Below, in pieces: positions 43,722-56,178 of a stretch of DNA of 64,000 nucleotides (position 1 is its first letter; each line of letters starts with the position of its first letter). Below the pieces are notes generated by a model. The model did not search any database, was not told the DNA's origin, and was given only the letters and a program-made list of their open reading frames with translations. This DNA comes from Marsupella aquatica. Lineage: Eukaryota > Marchantiophyta. A program made the position numbers and the translations under genes. The stretch spans positions 2,976,001 through 3,040,000 of the forward strand of contig OZ316897.1 of NCBI GenBank assembly GCA_973895155.1, in the 5' to 3' direction.

Positions 43722-46700
43722 ATGGATCCTCCCTGGAGCGCCATTCGGCTGATTCGATGGGCAATACTGTTTCTATTGCTACTGTTTCCTCTGGACGGTG
43801 AAGCGCAGCAGCTCTGGCCACAGCCGCAAGTGCTCTCTGTTGTCACAGGCGGTCAGGCGCTTGTCCTCAGCGCGAGATTCACAATCAATGCCCCCGACCA
43901 GACTGAAATTCGCTCAGCTGCAAGGCGCTACACGAGGCTGATCAAGAAGGAGCGATGGCTGCCGATGTCAATTGTCCTGGGCGGACCATCAGTGGGCTCG
44001 AAATCGACCCACGAGTCATCATTCTTAGAGAGCTTAGAGGTATCGGTGGCAAACCGCAGTGCCGATCTTCAGCACGGCGTGGACGAATCTTACAAGCTCG
44101 TCGTGTCCAGCTCTCCGGTGAAGGCTGTGCTCACGGCGCAGACAGTATGGGGCGCCATGAGAGGATTGGAGACGTTCTCTCAGCTGGTGCGCCGTGAAAC
44201 TGGCCATAGAGGCAACGCTCGTTTGATTATCGACAGTGGAGTGGTGATCGAGGACTATCCGCTATACCCTCACCGCGGAGTGCTGTTGGACGTGTCCCGC
44301 AACTTCTACTCCGAGAAGGACATCAAGAGGACGATTCGGGCTCTCAGTTACAACAAACTGAATGTGCTGCACTTGCACATCACTGACTCGCAGTCCTTTC
44401 CTCTGGAACTCGAGTCCGAGCCGGCGCTGTCTCGTGAGGGTTCTTATCGTCCTGATTTCATCTACACGAAGAAACAGATTGGGAAGCTGATTGGATACGC
44501 CAGGAATTACGGTGTTCGCCTCGTTCCAGAAATTGACACTCCGGGTAAGTAAGGCCTTAATGCCAATGCACAATAATTGATAGGACATCGCATTCTCTGG
44601 CTTGCTCTGGTATCATGGCTTGTCAACAGATAGGACGGGATTATTTAGTGGCTTGATCAAAATAATAAAGCAAGTCAGCTCAATTTCATCCAATTGAACC
44701 CTGTCTACACTGAATGTAAAACCGGTCTATCACATTTTGGTTCAGCCTAGTGAAAGAATTGAACTCCATTTGAATCGTTCTTTGAGACATTTGGGTATGG
44801 AACCTCTGTTCCGTGTTCTACATACTCTGAACGGAGACTCCACACCACAGTTTCTGAGGAAACTTTGAGTGGCCAACTGTAAGAAGCCGGCTAATGTTAC
44901 TGGAAGATGATCTCTGCGTACAATGGGTATTCAGAGAATATCAAGGGCATCTTGTTAGTTTATCAGAGCGATGCTTGTAGCGTTGTGCTTGAATAATTTG
45001 GACTAAAGAAGATTGAAGAGGATTGCAGTACTGTCTATGGCCCCTGTCCTTTGGCAGCTGGGAATGTCAAGGACTCTAATCAATCAATCCAATTTGTATC
45101 TAGCCAGGTCCATTTGCAGCTATGGACGTAAATTGGGCGATGATTTATGAGACGGCTGTTTTTTAATTGTGCAGGACACGCTTTGTCATGGGGCGGGGCT
45201 TACCCTGAAGTTGTCACATGCATGAACAAGTTCTGGGCCGCAGGATTCGCTTCAGAACCAGGAGCAGGGCAGCTCAATCCACTCCTGCCGAAAACGTATG
45301 AGGTAGTCAAGAATGTCATCACAGAAGTGGCTTCTCTCTTTCCAGATGGCTTGTACCATGCTGGAGGCGATGAAATCAATGCTGCCTGTTGGATGGACGA
45401 CGCGACTGTGCGGGAATACATCAATTCATCCAAAGCCCCATCCAATGACAGCGCTCTTGGCGATCTTCTGACAAAGTAAGTTCGGCGCTATCTTTTCATC
45501 TATGCAGTTGAATTGTTCCCATCGTCCAAGAGTTTCCTCTGCCACAATGCAATGCAATGCAATGCAATGCAAGTGAGCAAAGTAGCAAATTTCAGGTTTG
45601 GTACGACCCATCGTCAATCTTTCTTTTTAAAAGGAGGGGCATAAGCCTCTCGATAGCACAGCCAGAGGGCAACAGCCGGCAACGCAGCGACCCAAAAGCC
45701 CCTAAAGAGAACCTAATCTGGTCATGAGACATTAGCGAACCAAGTACCCATCAATCGTAGCACTAGAAATCTCCTGAGGAACCTTTCCTGTTCTAAATGG
45801 TCATCTTCAGGAAAATTGAGGCCATGTTCATAGGTTCAGCTGAAAGCCGTCCTAGAAGAATTGTATCCAGCACTTCTGTTTGACAGGAATCAATTAACAA
45901 AAGCAACACACAGAAGTCACTGATGCTTGCGAATGTGGACTTTGTGAGCTTAGTGTTTCCGAATTAAATGATCCCATCCAGCATCCAAACAAACTGTTTT
46001 GTTTGTTTTCCCTAAGGTTCACATCAGCTAACGGGCTAGAATCATCGATGTCGAATCCATCTCACGCAGATTCATCAAAGAGACGCGTACTTACATCGAC
46101 GCGCAGAAGAAGACTGCTGTGTATTGGGAGGATGTGTTGCTGGACGCTAAAATGAACGTGAGCGCATCCGTGCTACCGAAGGAGACGACCATTTTGCAAA
46201 CCTGGAACAATGGACCGATCAACACTAAGAAGATCACACAAGCAGGGTATCGGACGATAGTCTCGTCTTCCGATTTCTATTACCTGGATTGCGGCCACGG
46301 TGGATGGGTGGGCAATGACTCGAGGTACGACCAGAACTTCAACGACGATTCGACCAACACGTTCAACTATGGTGGCGGGGGAGGGTCATGGTGCTCGCCG
46401 TTCAAGACGTGGGCCAGAATCTACAACTACGACATTGCGGTGAACTTGACGAGCCAGGAGGCTGCGTTGGTGATGGGCGGGGAGGTTGTGCTGTGGTCGG
46501 AGCAAGCAGACGGCACTGTTTTGGACGCCAGACTGTGGCCCCGGAGCTCAGCGATGGCGGAGAGTTTGTGGTCTGGAAATAGGAATCCCTCCAATTCGAC
46601 AAGGAAGCGCTATGCAGACGCCATTGTTCGCTTGAACGATTGGCGCTACCGCCTGGTTAAGCGTGGTATTGATGCTGAGCCTCTACAGCCGATGTGGTGT

Positions 46701-46733
46701 CTGAAACAGCCGGAGATGTGCTATCTCTCGTAA
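43722..46733 (+). CDS. GH20 beta-N-acetylhexosaminidase, three exons
   Basis: The family removes terminal GlcNAc or GalNAc from N-glycans and chitooligosaccharides, in the apoplast or vacuole. Exons 43722-44544, 45175-45475 and 46070-46733 join through GGTAAGT/GCAG, AGTAAGT/GCAG sites in matching phase to give 595 residues, near the usual plant length of 540-600. The N-terminus is a strong signal peptide ([11 protein letters not shown]). Residues ~30-165 form the GH20b domain. The barrel begins near [15 protein letters not shown] and carries [15 protein letters not shown], the PEIDTPGHALSWG join across intron 1 and the catalytic pair Asp340-Glu341 in [12 protein letters not shown] (exon 2). 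Exon 3 holds [22 protein letters not shown] and the C-terminal [23 protein letters not shown]. An ATG-proximal signal peptide fixes the start. No defect is seen. Confidence 0.95.
45546..45570 (+). repeat. (AATGC)5 microsatellite in GH20 intron 2
   Basis: Five perfect AATGC units lie ~70 bp into the second intron of the hexosaminidase gene. Likely polymorphic in length. Confidence 0.9.
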
Positions 46734-47494
46734 CGGCTCCGACATAGACGATTCCTTTCATTCACTTAGTGATCCGCAGCTGTATCCACATTCAGCTACG
46801 GACTCTTCATCCCCACATTTCACTGCGCCTGAGATTGATTGAGGTCAGTTCCGTTCTGGCCAACAGGCAAGATACTAATCGGATGCGCGAATATGTCCAG
46901 TGGATTCCTCCCATTTTGTAAATTTGTGCTCCGAAATTGAAGATCCCTTTATAAGACTTGTTACACGACCGAATGCGTCATTCTATCCTAACACGACTGT
47001 GAACTAACTCATCTACTCGAGACAGGTATGAGAATCTACTCGTTGCACTTCGTCTTTGCACCAATTCATTCAGCTTTTCTATTTCCAACATTGTTGAAAC
47101 ATTCACAAACCTCCGGTGGAAAATCCTGTCTCCAAATTGCCTCTCATTGAAAGTTACAACTACACATCTACGATTTGCTATCTTAAAAAATACTTCCTTT
47201 TAACAAATTCTTTCTCACCTGCTCTTCGAGTATGGAAATCGGAAGAAATTCTCATTCGCCAGAACATCAACACCTGTGCAGTTGCGTGGAGGGCTGACGG
47301 AACATTCGATAACTTCCCTTTAATTAAAAATTGTTGTCTTAATGCTGAAAGAAAGACCTCTGCCTTTCTGAGTCGCTCTCTTCTTAACCTTTCGAAAAAT
47401 CCTCTGCCATTTAATCGGGCGCTCTCATTCTGCCAGAAAGTACTCCGCGTATTTGATTTGCTCTCTCAATATGCTGAAAGGAAGGCCTCTCTGC
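46734..47494. other. short interval between convergent genes
   Basis: The GH20 gene (+) and STPGR gene (-) point at each other, so this holds both 3' UTRs. The right part is filled by a minisatellite that begins inside the STPGR coding end. Confidence 0.6.
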
Positions 47495-47541
47495 CTATTT
47501 GAAGCGCTCTCTTATGCTGAAAGAAAGTCCTCTGCCGAAAG
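47341..47541 (-). repeat. ~41-45 bp minisatellite that starts in the STPGR C-terminal codons
   Basis: Read on the minus strand, five units open with GGCAGAG(G) and most continue (A/T)CTTTCTTTCAGCAT. They start at about 47537, 47495, 47448, 47409 and 47365. The first is the last coding unit of the STPGR gene (GRGLSFSIRERFK). The fifth still reads GRGLSFSIK in its own frame. The others carry indels and substitutions. Confidence 0.75.
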
Positions 47542-48112
47542 CGGTGGACAAGTCCGAGTAGCTTCCGGGTCCGGGATTCATGTCTTGCTGGCTCACCAGC
47601 GCTCGCACTTTGGGAGCGATGGAGAAAGATGGCCCTGAGTTCTTCATGCTCAGATCGTAAGTACCGGGCCCCGGAGAATAGCTTCTCTCGGTCTTTCTCA
47701 AGCTGGATCTCGATCCCATACTGAATGACGGGCCCCCTGGCTTCATGTTGGCAACGTTGTAAGAGCCAGGGCCCGGGAACCGTGAGATTTTGTTTGCAGC
47801 ACATGTGGTGTATGCCGAATAGTGTCGACCATTGTCCGGTGTTCTCTTGCCGCCATTGAGGTATTCTTGTGACTGCTCCCACAATTCGTTGTCGTTGTGG
47901 TACTCCGCCGAGACATCATGGTCCTCATGCCGAGACAGCCGAGATCGCGGGTAGAGTGGCGTCGTTGGTTTCGATAGAGCAGCTGTTGGTTGTTGAGCGC
48001 TGCCTCCTAGATGTTGGTTCTCGTCTTGGTGTTGTCTGACCCTTGTGGAGCTCGGGGAACCGGCCGGAGGAAGGGGCCCGGCGAGCTTCTGTTGAGTCGG
48101 TCTCCCTGCCAT
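47495..48112 (-). CDS. STPGR (SHIPPO / ODF3-like) repeat protein, probable sperm-flagellum protein
   Basis: A single exon of 205 codons from ATG at 48112. Sperm-tail PG-rich repeat proteins bind axonemal microtubules, several as microtubule inner proteins. Three repeats are visible: FPGPGSYNV at 112-120 followed by GGPSFSMGSR, SPGPGTYDL at 146-153 followed by SGPSFSIAPK, and NPGPGSYSDL at 179-188 followed by RGLSFSIRER at the C-terminus. The first ~100 residues are polar, rich in Gln, Ser, Pro and Arg, and look disordered. The lineage inference for the whole window rests largely on this gene, because seed plants without motile sperm lack a use for it. Downstream repeat copies (47341-47495) suggest that the C-terminal end is unstable. 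Length is short for the family but the repeats are intact. Confidence 0.85.
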   Translation of the reverse strand: MAGRPTQQKLAGPLPPAGSPSSTRVRQHQDENQHLGGSAQQPTAALSKPTTPLYPRSRLSRHEDHDVSAEYHNDNELWEQSQEYLNGGKRTPDNGRHYSAYTTCAANKISRFPGPGSYNVANMKPGGPSFSMGSRSSLRKTERSYSPGPGTYDLSMKNSGPSFSIAPKVRALVSQQDMNPGPGSYSDLSTAFGRGLSFSIRERFK

Positions 48113-50433
48113 TGTTCTACAGTGATGACTCTAGAGAGTTTGCACCTCGTGTCCAACCTCTGTGAATTCTCTGACCGACAGAATTGACGAGCTTAAATTG
48201 CCGTGGTGGGGATTGAAGGTCGAATAGCCAGAAAAGGGTGCTGCCATACGAGGCTTCCACTAAGAAACCATCCATTCATCAGTCACACTTGAATCAATCG
48301 ACAGACAAAGGTTTCTTCTGTTGTCAATGATCTTGAGTGAAGTAAAGCTGGCCCCTTGCTGTAGATGCGGTGAAGCAATTCAACTGGCAGATCAGTTGAG
48401 CGTTTCCGAAGATTCTTGAAACGCTCCACATTGGTAGCCTTCGGTGCTCTCGAATGTGATTTGCTCTCCAGTATCCAGCATGGAAGCACGGGTCACGAGC
48501 CGTATGGCGAGAATTGTTGGAGTAATTTTGCTGTGCTCCGCCTGGTTAAGAGTGCGCACGGGTGTGAGAGTGGGAACGTTGAGTTGAGGGATAGGAAGAG
48601 GAAGAGGCCAACCTCCATTTTTTGAGGGAGCCTGTTCTGATCTTTCAGCCCAATCCTTACACTACTCCGTAAGAGAGCACCGAACTGTCGAATTTGAGTA
48701 TGTTGAACAGTTTCTCATACAAATGTCTCATAATCTCCGGCTTCAATTGAGGATGATGGATCACGCCTAAAATGCGGAGAAGCATGGGTCAGTCACAGAC
48801 ATCAGCCGAGAAAGTAATTGACATCATCAGGATAACGGAGGACGGCTGCAAATTCGTGTTTTGCTACCGGAGGCCCTAATTCGACTCACAAAACTTCGTC
48901 TCCGTGCCAAGAAACGGTGTCGTGGGGAGATATGACTAGTCCCCATGCTTGTTTGTGTACCGGGGAGTGACAGAAGGAAAGCAGAGTCTGAAGGCATTCG
49001 TGGCGGAGCGGTTACAGTGCTCATGGTGTCCCGTGAGCTGTGCTAAGGTCAGCTGAAAGGACAGCCAGCAGAACAATGGGGAAAACAACTCAAAACCGAT
49101 GAAAACAAAGCTGGAGGGCATAAAGTTGAACATAACATTTCTCGCAAATCGGTTCTCGGACAACCAAACGGAAACGTGGTTATGATCTCGGTCAGGGCTG
49201 CTAAATAAACATGTCATCCTGAGTGATCAATCTCAAGTTTCTTTGTTTCTTGACAACACCTGTCGAGCATTCGTCCAAAGACTGATCGAGGGCATCAGGT
49301 GTCTCTCCTCTCCGCTCCTCCTCTCCTCTGCTTTGCTTTATGAGAACAGGAATTTATTTAATTTGAAGAACGGAGGTCGCGGCGTTGTTGATTAAGAAGC
49401 AGCGAAATCGAAGTTTGAATGTCCTGCCGTAAGGCGTTCGCCACGCTAGTTTGCTGAAGTCCCAATCGACTCCGGTTCCCGAAAGTCGAGATCTCGTACT
49501 TTACTCCTTGCAATGTACTACGTCATTCATGTGCTTTTTGAAACAGATCATTTCGAAGCTTTAGCAAGAAACACCCCGAATTTGCTGCCAACTGCTTGGT
49601 TTGCCAGTCACACATGTGTGATGCGTTTATTCTTTGTATTCATCTAATCACTTCCATTCACCAGGCCTGGCAGCCGTGATGCAATTCTTCAGGAATTGCC
49701 AAGAAGAAAGTGAACTTCAAGAAGTGGATCATCGTAGAAAGAGTGCGATTGAAACAATTCATAATCTAGAGAACTAGATCATCGTTCAAAAACGTGCACT
49801 TGTAATAGGTTATTCCACAATGAGAAGTCCTGTCAGACTTCAGTCCTTTCAGTTGACTGGTAGGGTGATTTCAAACCATGGATCTCGTCTTCTACGCATG
49901 CGACCTTCCCCAGAACTGGCTTAGTCCACGTAACCAAGAAAGACTTCAGGATGCTTCCCACATCTGAGTCTTCAATTGTGAAAAATACTCATTTAAGCCT
50001 TTGTACATAAGAAACATTTCTTGACTACTGATTCAACTGTAGCCTGAAGCACTTCAGTGCCGAAAGTTCCCGTGATCCAGAGCTTCCAAGATCATGCATG
50101 GAAACATACTATATATCCTACAGATGCCAATACTAGCATGTAGAACAGACAGACACTAAAGTTGTGAGACGTTGAAAATATTCCTGATTTCTAATAGCAG
50201 AATTCGACTCTGATTGGGACCGACCTAAATTTTAGACTTCCAGCGTCAATTCATGTCCTGAGTTTCAAGTCCCTGTCGAAAATTCGACAAACAACATCTC
50301 ACTATAACCAAATTTCTTTCTCTGCTGAATACAGAGCTTCCTCAGAACACATACATACAAATAGACAATGAATCAGACGAGCCGCTGAATGATGTGAACA
50401 CGGTTCCCATGCACGAAACAGGGCGAGCACGAC
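48113..50433. other. interval between the STPGR and ferredoxin genes
   Basis: Both flanking genes are on the minus strand, so this contains the STPGR promoter and the ferredoxin 3' UTR. Sequence composition is even, without obvious repeats. A frame at 48827-49217 (-) has no recognisable product. I see no RNA gene. Confidence 0.5.
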
Positions 50434-50967
50434 CTAATTCAGTTCTTCTTCTTGATGAGTTTTGATGGTCAGGTTCGATCGGGGGTAGGCAATGCACGTG
50501 AGAAGGAAGCCTTCCGCCTTCTGGTCATCGGTGAGCATGCTGCCCTCGGACTGATCCACTTCGCCCTCCACTATCTTCCCCGTGCAAGTCGCGCAGCTGC
50601 CCGCCCTACAGGAATAAGGGATATCCAAGCCAATCGTCTCCGCCGAGTCCAAGAGGTACGCATCATCCGGAGCATCGATCTCGAACTCTCCTTCGGGAGT
50701 AATGAGCTTGACCTTGTACGTCGCGTTGCAGACAACTCTCCCTCTCCTGTTGCTCGTCACTTTGCTCGAGACCTCCAATCTCGCTACTGCAATCTTCCCT
50801 TCCGCATCGTCATTGCCTGCGACTGCGAGACGTGTGACAGAAATCCGGCCGCGTGGGAAGGAATTCGTTTTCGCCCCAATCCAATTCTCAGAATTCTGAA
50901 CAGCAGGCCCTCGAGGACCGGCCGAAGAAGCAATCAAGCAACCTAGATTTGTAGCTGACAAAGCCAT
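50434..50967 (-). CDS. chloroplast 2Fe-2S ferredoxin, single exon
   Basis: Plant-type ferredoxin passes electrons from photosystem I to FNR and other stromal enzymes. The frame stays open upstream of the first ATG, but the first ATG is at 50967 and opens MALSATNLG, typical of a transit peptide. That gives 178 residues with about 80 of transit sequence. The mature part begins near [13 protein letters not shown]. The cluster ligands are Cys120, Cys125, Cys128 and Cys158 in [13 protein letters not shown] and LLTCIAYP, spaced C-x4-C-x2-C-x29-C as in leaf ferredoxins. The acidic surface needed for partner docking is present ([22 protein letters not shown]). The transit region is longer than in most angiosperm ferredoxins. 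No intron is present, as in many plant ferredoxin genes. Confidence 0.93.
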   Translation of the reverse strand: MALSATNLGCLIASSAGPRGPAVQNSENWIGAKTNSFPRGRISVTRLAVAGNDDAEGKIAVARLEVSSKVTSNRRGRVVCNATYKVKLITPEGEFEIDAPDDAYLLDSAETIGLDIPYSCRAGSCATCTGKIVEGEVDQSEGSMLTDDQKAEGFLLTCIAYPRSNLTIKTHQEEELN

Positions 50968-51462
50968 GATTACGAAATTTCTAAACGGAGCTGATCGAAT
51001 TGGAATCAACGGAAGCTATTCAGAACAGTACCAATCGTAAGTGTATTCTCTGTTGCTTCAGATGAAACCTGGGCGACACTAAATTGACCCCAATTCGTGC
51101 TGTGGATCGATGAACTTGAGAACAATTTCACAGCGCAACTTCGCATCTGGGCAGAGCTCGGATTGTTTACAATAGTTCAAGCGAATCTGCATGAACCCAG
51201 TTCCCCAGAAGCCCAGATGTGACGCGACGTCTCAAGACCCTGGTATGGCCTGATCAGACAAGGGCCAGAAGGTGACTCGACAGGGGTGTGTCAAGTGCAC
51301 AGGGACCTTAAATCAAGGGCTTAGGGTGACTCAACCTGGGTGTCCCACTGGTAAGTATTTTTTTGTGATTCGCCATGTAGAGGAAGGTCAAATGGTATAG
51401 GATAACGCCAGTCTGGTCTGGGGTATTTTTCAGTGATTAGCCATGTATAGGATAATTATGGC

Positions 51463-51640
51463 AGTCTGGTCTGGGGTTACTCACCTTGGTCTGAGGTTAC
51501 ACGCCTTTAACCTTGTGACCAGAAAGTAAGTAAAGAGTAAGTAAAACCTGATCAATGGCTGGTCTGGGGTTACTCACCTTGGTCTGGGGTTACTTGCCTT
51601 TAACCCGATGACCAGAAGGTGAGGAAAACCTGATCATTGG
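51463..51640. repeat. ~94-bp tandem duplication
   Basis: Copies start at 51463 and 51557 and share TGGTCTGGGGTTACTCACCT, TTGCCTTTAACC-like and AAAACCTGATCA segments. A partial third unit lies just upstream (CAGTCTGGTCTGGGGTATTT). Confidence 0.75.
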
Positions 51641-54600
51641 CAAAAAAGCTTTTTTGAGCTTTCTTGGAGTAGAGTTCATGCTAGAACCCTTGCCCAGACC
51701 TCCAATGTAGTTGGTAATTATTGTCTGGACTAAGGTCACTTCTAGGCAAAAGATTATGGAAATAGGAGGTACCTCTCAAAATGGTTACACACAAGTAACC
51801 TGCATTCAGTACAGAAATTACATTGGGGTGGGGGGGGGGAAGCTGGGGAGGATTTGTAGGCTTTAATCCTGTGTCCAGAACCTAAGTACAAGCAATCTGA
51901 GACAAGTTGGTCTTTTGGGGGTCTCTCCATTTCACTCTTTCCCCCCTATATTGGGTTTTTTGCCTTGGGGATCTTGTCTCCAGATTTGGAGTTGTCTGGC
52001 AGGAAATCATTTCTGAAAGTGTTGGGAGCAGGGTTGTAGACTAGAATTCGAGCCCATACTGATGTTTTGGTGTGTAAGTTTGGTTAGGAAAAAGGTTCTC
52101 TGGCTCTAAATTTTGCAACACTAGATATGAGAAAAGGAACGTCGACTAGAAGTGGTTCTGCACACAATTTTGATTTAGGAGCAAATGTTCCATAGACTTT
52201 AATATTAAGCCCAAATGTTTGATACACTTTTAAGCCCCTCCTCTATTATATTGTCATCTCAGACGCATGCAATTTACCTTACTAACATTGTTCACCACAG
52301 TTAGTGTTACTCACACTAATTGCATCACCCTTAAATTTTGTAGTCTTGTATAAAATAGTGAGTCACATTATCTTTGGCATCACTCTAATTGCAGTTCACA
52401 TGAAGACAAACGTTTTGTCACATTGTATTGCTCTTGTCAGAGTTGAATATCAAGGGCACACGGAGAATCACAACACACAACTGAGATTCACTGGCAGTCA
52501 ATAGCACTATGAGGGAAAACAACCATGTTTGGAGGGTGATGCGCTTGGCTCTGGATCTTAGTCCCCAAGGGAAAGCATGGAATGTGAACTGAGACTCCAA
52601 GGAATGAGGACTCTCACTACTGTGAACATCAGGCTTTCAATAGAATGTAAACAAGTAACATCAATCTTTATGCAAAAACGTGATCCTGTGTGATTTGACA
52701 TGCTTCTGAGGGGTCTCTCGTTGACTGCAATTTTTCTTTCTTCAAAGTTTCATTGGCCAGTAATTATGAAGTGTGACTTAACATAGGTAATTAGTGTGAT
52801 TCCTGACATTCAAATAAAAGTCGTGCACAAACTAAGTACGAGTCCCTTTAATTTTGGTGTCACACTAATTGCTCACTCACACTAGTTAGGGTGGACAGTG
52901 TAACAGAACGCCCAATCAAAGTAACAGGCAGGTAGTTCCAAAGTAAGAGGACATTATCATTTTGTCTCATTCAAATTATAGAAATTTGTGTGCACAACAT
53001 CGTCAATATCCTCCATCGTCGAGAGATTCCTGAATAAAGTCGTCAGGGACTGTATTTTGGAGAACACCCTTGTTGAAGGGAATCACCCTACACATCAGAT
53101 TGTCTCATTCTGACTTTCGAAAAGATTCATTTTATGTTGGGCACAAAGTCCATCAACGCACTATTGGGGAGATCTCCCAAATAAAGCCCTCCAGGTCAGA
53201 GCCCAAGGAAAATCTATTTTGGAGAAAGAACACTCTCCTCAGGGGGTGGTACTCATCAGATTAATCAGGATTTCTGAAAACCCTGAGCCCTAAACCATGA
53301 AGATATGTGATAGTTTTTGTGATAAAATATATCAAACTGCCAAAGAACAAAGAGTGACAAAATACCTGTAGTAGACACGAGACCCAATAACGGTGGCCAA
53401 ACAAGAGAAGCAACTTCAATATTGTCTGTGCATTGCACGATAGATTCCGTAAAAAATGTCTTTGCGTAATTAAAAGATGTAGGTTGCACAAAAGAGATTG
53501 CTGCAGAAATGATGTTGTTATGCAAAAGATGACTTGAAGGAAAATACCTCATTCTGTAGAAGAAGTTGTTGCAAGTATAATTAAAAGAGCTAATGCATAA
53601 AAGAGTTCATTCCACAAATTAAAGAGATTGTTGCATTTCGAGGTTCATTGCACAATAAGTTTTTGCATACTGAGAGCCCCCATAAAGACATTGTGCAAAA
53701 GGTGCAGTTTAGTAATTAAATTGCGAATGTTGCCCAGAAGAGGTTGGAGTGAAATAAAAACATAGTCAACATTGAAAAGGGAGGGAAGTCTTTACCTCTT
53801 TTCAGCAAATAAGTGTCATACTGGTGGGGGGTGGAAGGGGTGGATTGAAAACCAGGGGCAAGGTTTAGGGTTTAATCCTCCTCCATTCCCCAAGGATATA
53901 TCCTCCTCCATTCCTCGAATTTCAGTTTGGTCGAGCCTCCCCCTACCCATTTTGCTCCCCAGTCTTTACTTGAAACAACAACATCAGATTTTGTAAGCCA
54001 ATCACAGGGAAAATCTATGAGACTGTTTATTATAGTTTTTGATGTTGCCAGAGTATAAGCCAAGGGGAGAATATAAATGAATTTTCCCTTTGGTCCTGGT
54101 TTACAGTACTCTTGAATCTCTGGGCCCTACAGTCAAAACGCCTAAATAATTTATCATTTACAGTTGGATAAAACTGTCTGCAGACACTTTTCCACGGGAT
54201 CTTTGTTGGATGGTAAATTTACACAAGCCTGAATCTTTCCTTGACGCTAAACGTCAAAGCTCCTCAGACTACCACTCTGAAAACAAGCAAGACAGATTAT
54301 AGTTTTTGATGCCTCTCTGCCATCTGTCCGTGACCAGGGAAGGATGACAAAGGGGACAGGACAAATATGAACAACGGGCCCCAAAAGCTTGATAACCTAT
54401 TGGAATGTTAGATTCCATAGAAAAGGGATCACAAACACATTGAGTTGAATAAATGTTGTTTTTTTGTAAATAAGAGTTTTAATTTGAGCAGGTGTTGATT
54501 CTGAATCTAGTTTTGTGGATTCTATGCTAAATTCATAGGGTCTTAAAAAGAATCTATATTTATGTAAAGATCTATTAGCACACATTTCTACCCATATAGG

Positions 54601-54964
54601 ATCAGCAGCTAATTTTTTTAATCTTTCTCTTAAAGTTTTTTTTTATTGATTTCATTTTGGAAAAGGCCCAAACAACAACATCACCTTCGTGACATGGACC
54701 AAGCTTTCCCTGTTGGCAAAACAATGCACATCAATAGATAGCATGTCAACTGATTCAGGTCAAAGCCAGGAAGAGAGAGACATGGTGGCCCAAAGAGGAA
54801 TGTGTAGCTTACCCATAGCATCCAAGTCTATTCCTGTTGCCCTTTGTTGGCAATTCTGAGAATTAGTTGGTACAGAATTGTGAATTGACTTTCATTGGGA
54901 GTTCAGTTTCAGTTGTTGGTTCCCCACAAATTCATATTCACCTGGCCAATAACTCTCTGAAAAC

Positions 54965-55075
54965 CTGGGGGGTTCGTTTCCACAAAAATGGTACATCATG
55001 TGCAATGAATGATAGGGTCATTTTATTGGTTCAAAGAGAAGACTTAAAAAATTTCTCAGAAGAACAATAGGGTCT
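54965..55075 (+). repeat. old copy of the GGGGGTCACTTCCAC repeat family
   Basis: This ~110 bp stretch aligns with copies at 58051 and 59738 across its length (TTCCAC, TACATCATGTGCAATGAA, ATAGGGTCATTT, AGAAGACTT, AGAAGAACAATAGGGTC) but is much more diverged, so it is an old insertion. It has the same orientation as the others. Confidence 0.65.
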
Positions 55076-55540
55076 TTTAAATCCAATTTTGAGACTATGT
55101 AACATTTCACTAACTCTGGAGATTCTTTTGTCCAAAGTTGAAGAATGAAATTTCCAAAACATTCATTTCAAAAATCCAAAAACGTGATCTGAAATTTCCA
55201 AAACCCAAAATTGAAGTTTCCAAAAGCATACTTTTAAATTTCCAAAACCTAGTCCATTGGATGAATTACGAATTCAAAGGCAATGAAAAAAGTACTCCTT
55301 CAAATGAATGACTGAAATTACTCTTTATAATAAATGGGGCACTAACAGTGGTGCCGTACATATATTTTGATATATATCCCTTCATGGGACTTCATAATTG
55401 TTGGGTTTTTTGCTAACTACAACATCGTCTTCAATCGGCTAAAGTGACTACAAAGTTGACTAGACAACTACACCTATTTGACTAGACAGCTACACTAATC
55501 ATATCAAGAATATCTTTGAACTAACAAATGAAGGATAGCT

Positions 55541-55651
55541 TCGTCACAGACACCTATTTCTCCTCCTTCCTAAACTCTGTCCATCTTCCAAAACCTCGTC
55601 ACAGACACCCATTTCTCCTCCTTCCTAAACTCTGTCCATCTTCCAAAACCC
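55541..55651. repeat. 55-bp tandem duplication
   Basis: A 55-bp unit starting TCGTCACAGACACC occurs at 55541 and 55596 with almost no mismatch. It lies near the end of the accessory block next to the FCP1-like pseudogene. Confidence 0.9.
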
Positions 55652-56178
55652 CTGCCAAAGCCTCCCCTCTCCCCTCTGCGTTCCGCCATAGTCCAATTGT
55701 GTCCGCCTTCAAGCCAAAACGACTCCTCTGCTCCTCTCCTCTGCTATTGGGCCAAACCGAAAGGAATGATTCCAGGGTTGCGCATTGCCCTTCACCCCTC
55801 CCTCCAAATGGGGCTAATTCTAATCTATATGAAACATATTCACTAAATTCTATCCGTAATCTGAAGTACTAAGTCCTGCCTACTCTTTACTCCTATGTTT
55901 ATTCTACAGAATTTTGACGTTTGTCTGTGAACTTCGCTGACTACTTTCACAAACTCCCTAAAATTTGTGGCGAATAGCCCATGCGCAGCTCCTAGGCCTT
56001 TTGCGCATTGATTAGTTTCATGCTCAGTGAAGTCTTCCTTACGAGACATCCACAATATGATCTCTATGTGCCGAGGAGTAAGTTCTGAAGTTGTCAGTTG
56101 GAGAACATCATATTTGCGCACTGGCCACGATGCAAAAAGCGAATTAGATTCCCCAAACCCCTGCAGTTGAGTGTATAT

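Larger units (their letters stand above)
50968..55842. other. repeat-rich interval without a supported gene
   Basis: Repeats at 51463-51640, 54965-55075 and 55541-55651 are listed. The motif (T)CACACTAATTGC recurs near 52312, 52380, 52860 and 52880. At 53460-53680 AAAGAG and TTGCAC motifs recur in a degenerate array. Near 55150-55250 (A)AATTTCCAAAAC recurs four times. The plus-strand frame at 55528-55872 runs through a tandem duplication and is not credible as a gene. Confidence 0.5.

Noticed and set aside
50968-51009. Fourteen-residue N-terminal extension of ferredoxin
   Set aside because: It would begin at TTG. The first ATG at 50967 opens a normal transit peptide.
55528-55872. 114-codon plus-strand frame with a transit-peptide-like Ser/Pro/Lys composition
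   Set aside because: It runs through a near-perfect 55-bp tandem duplication and reads the unit in two different frames, so it is not a constrained protein.
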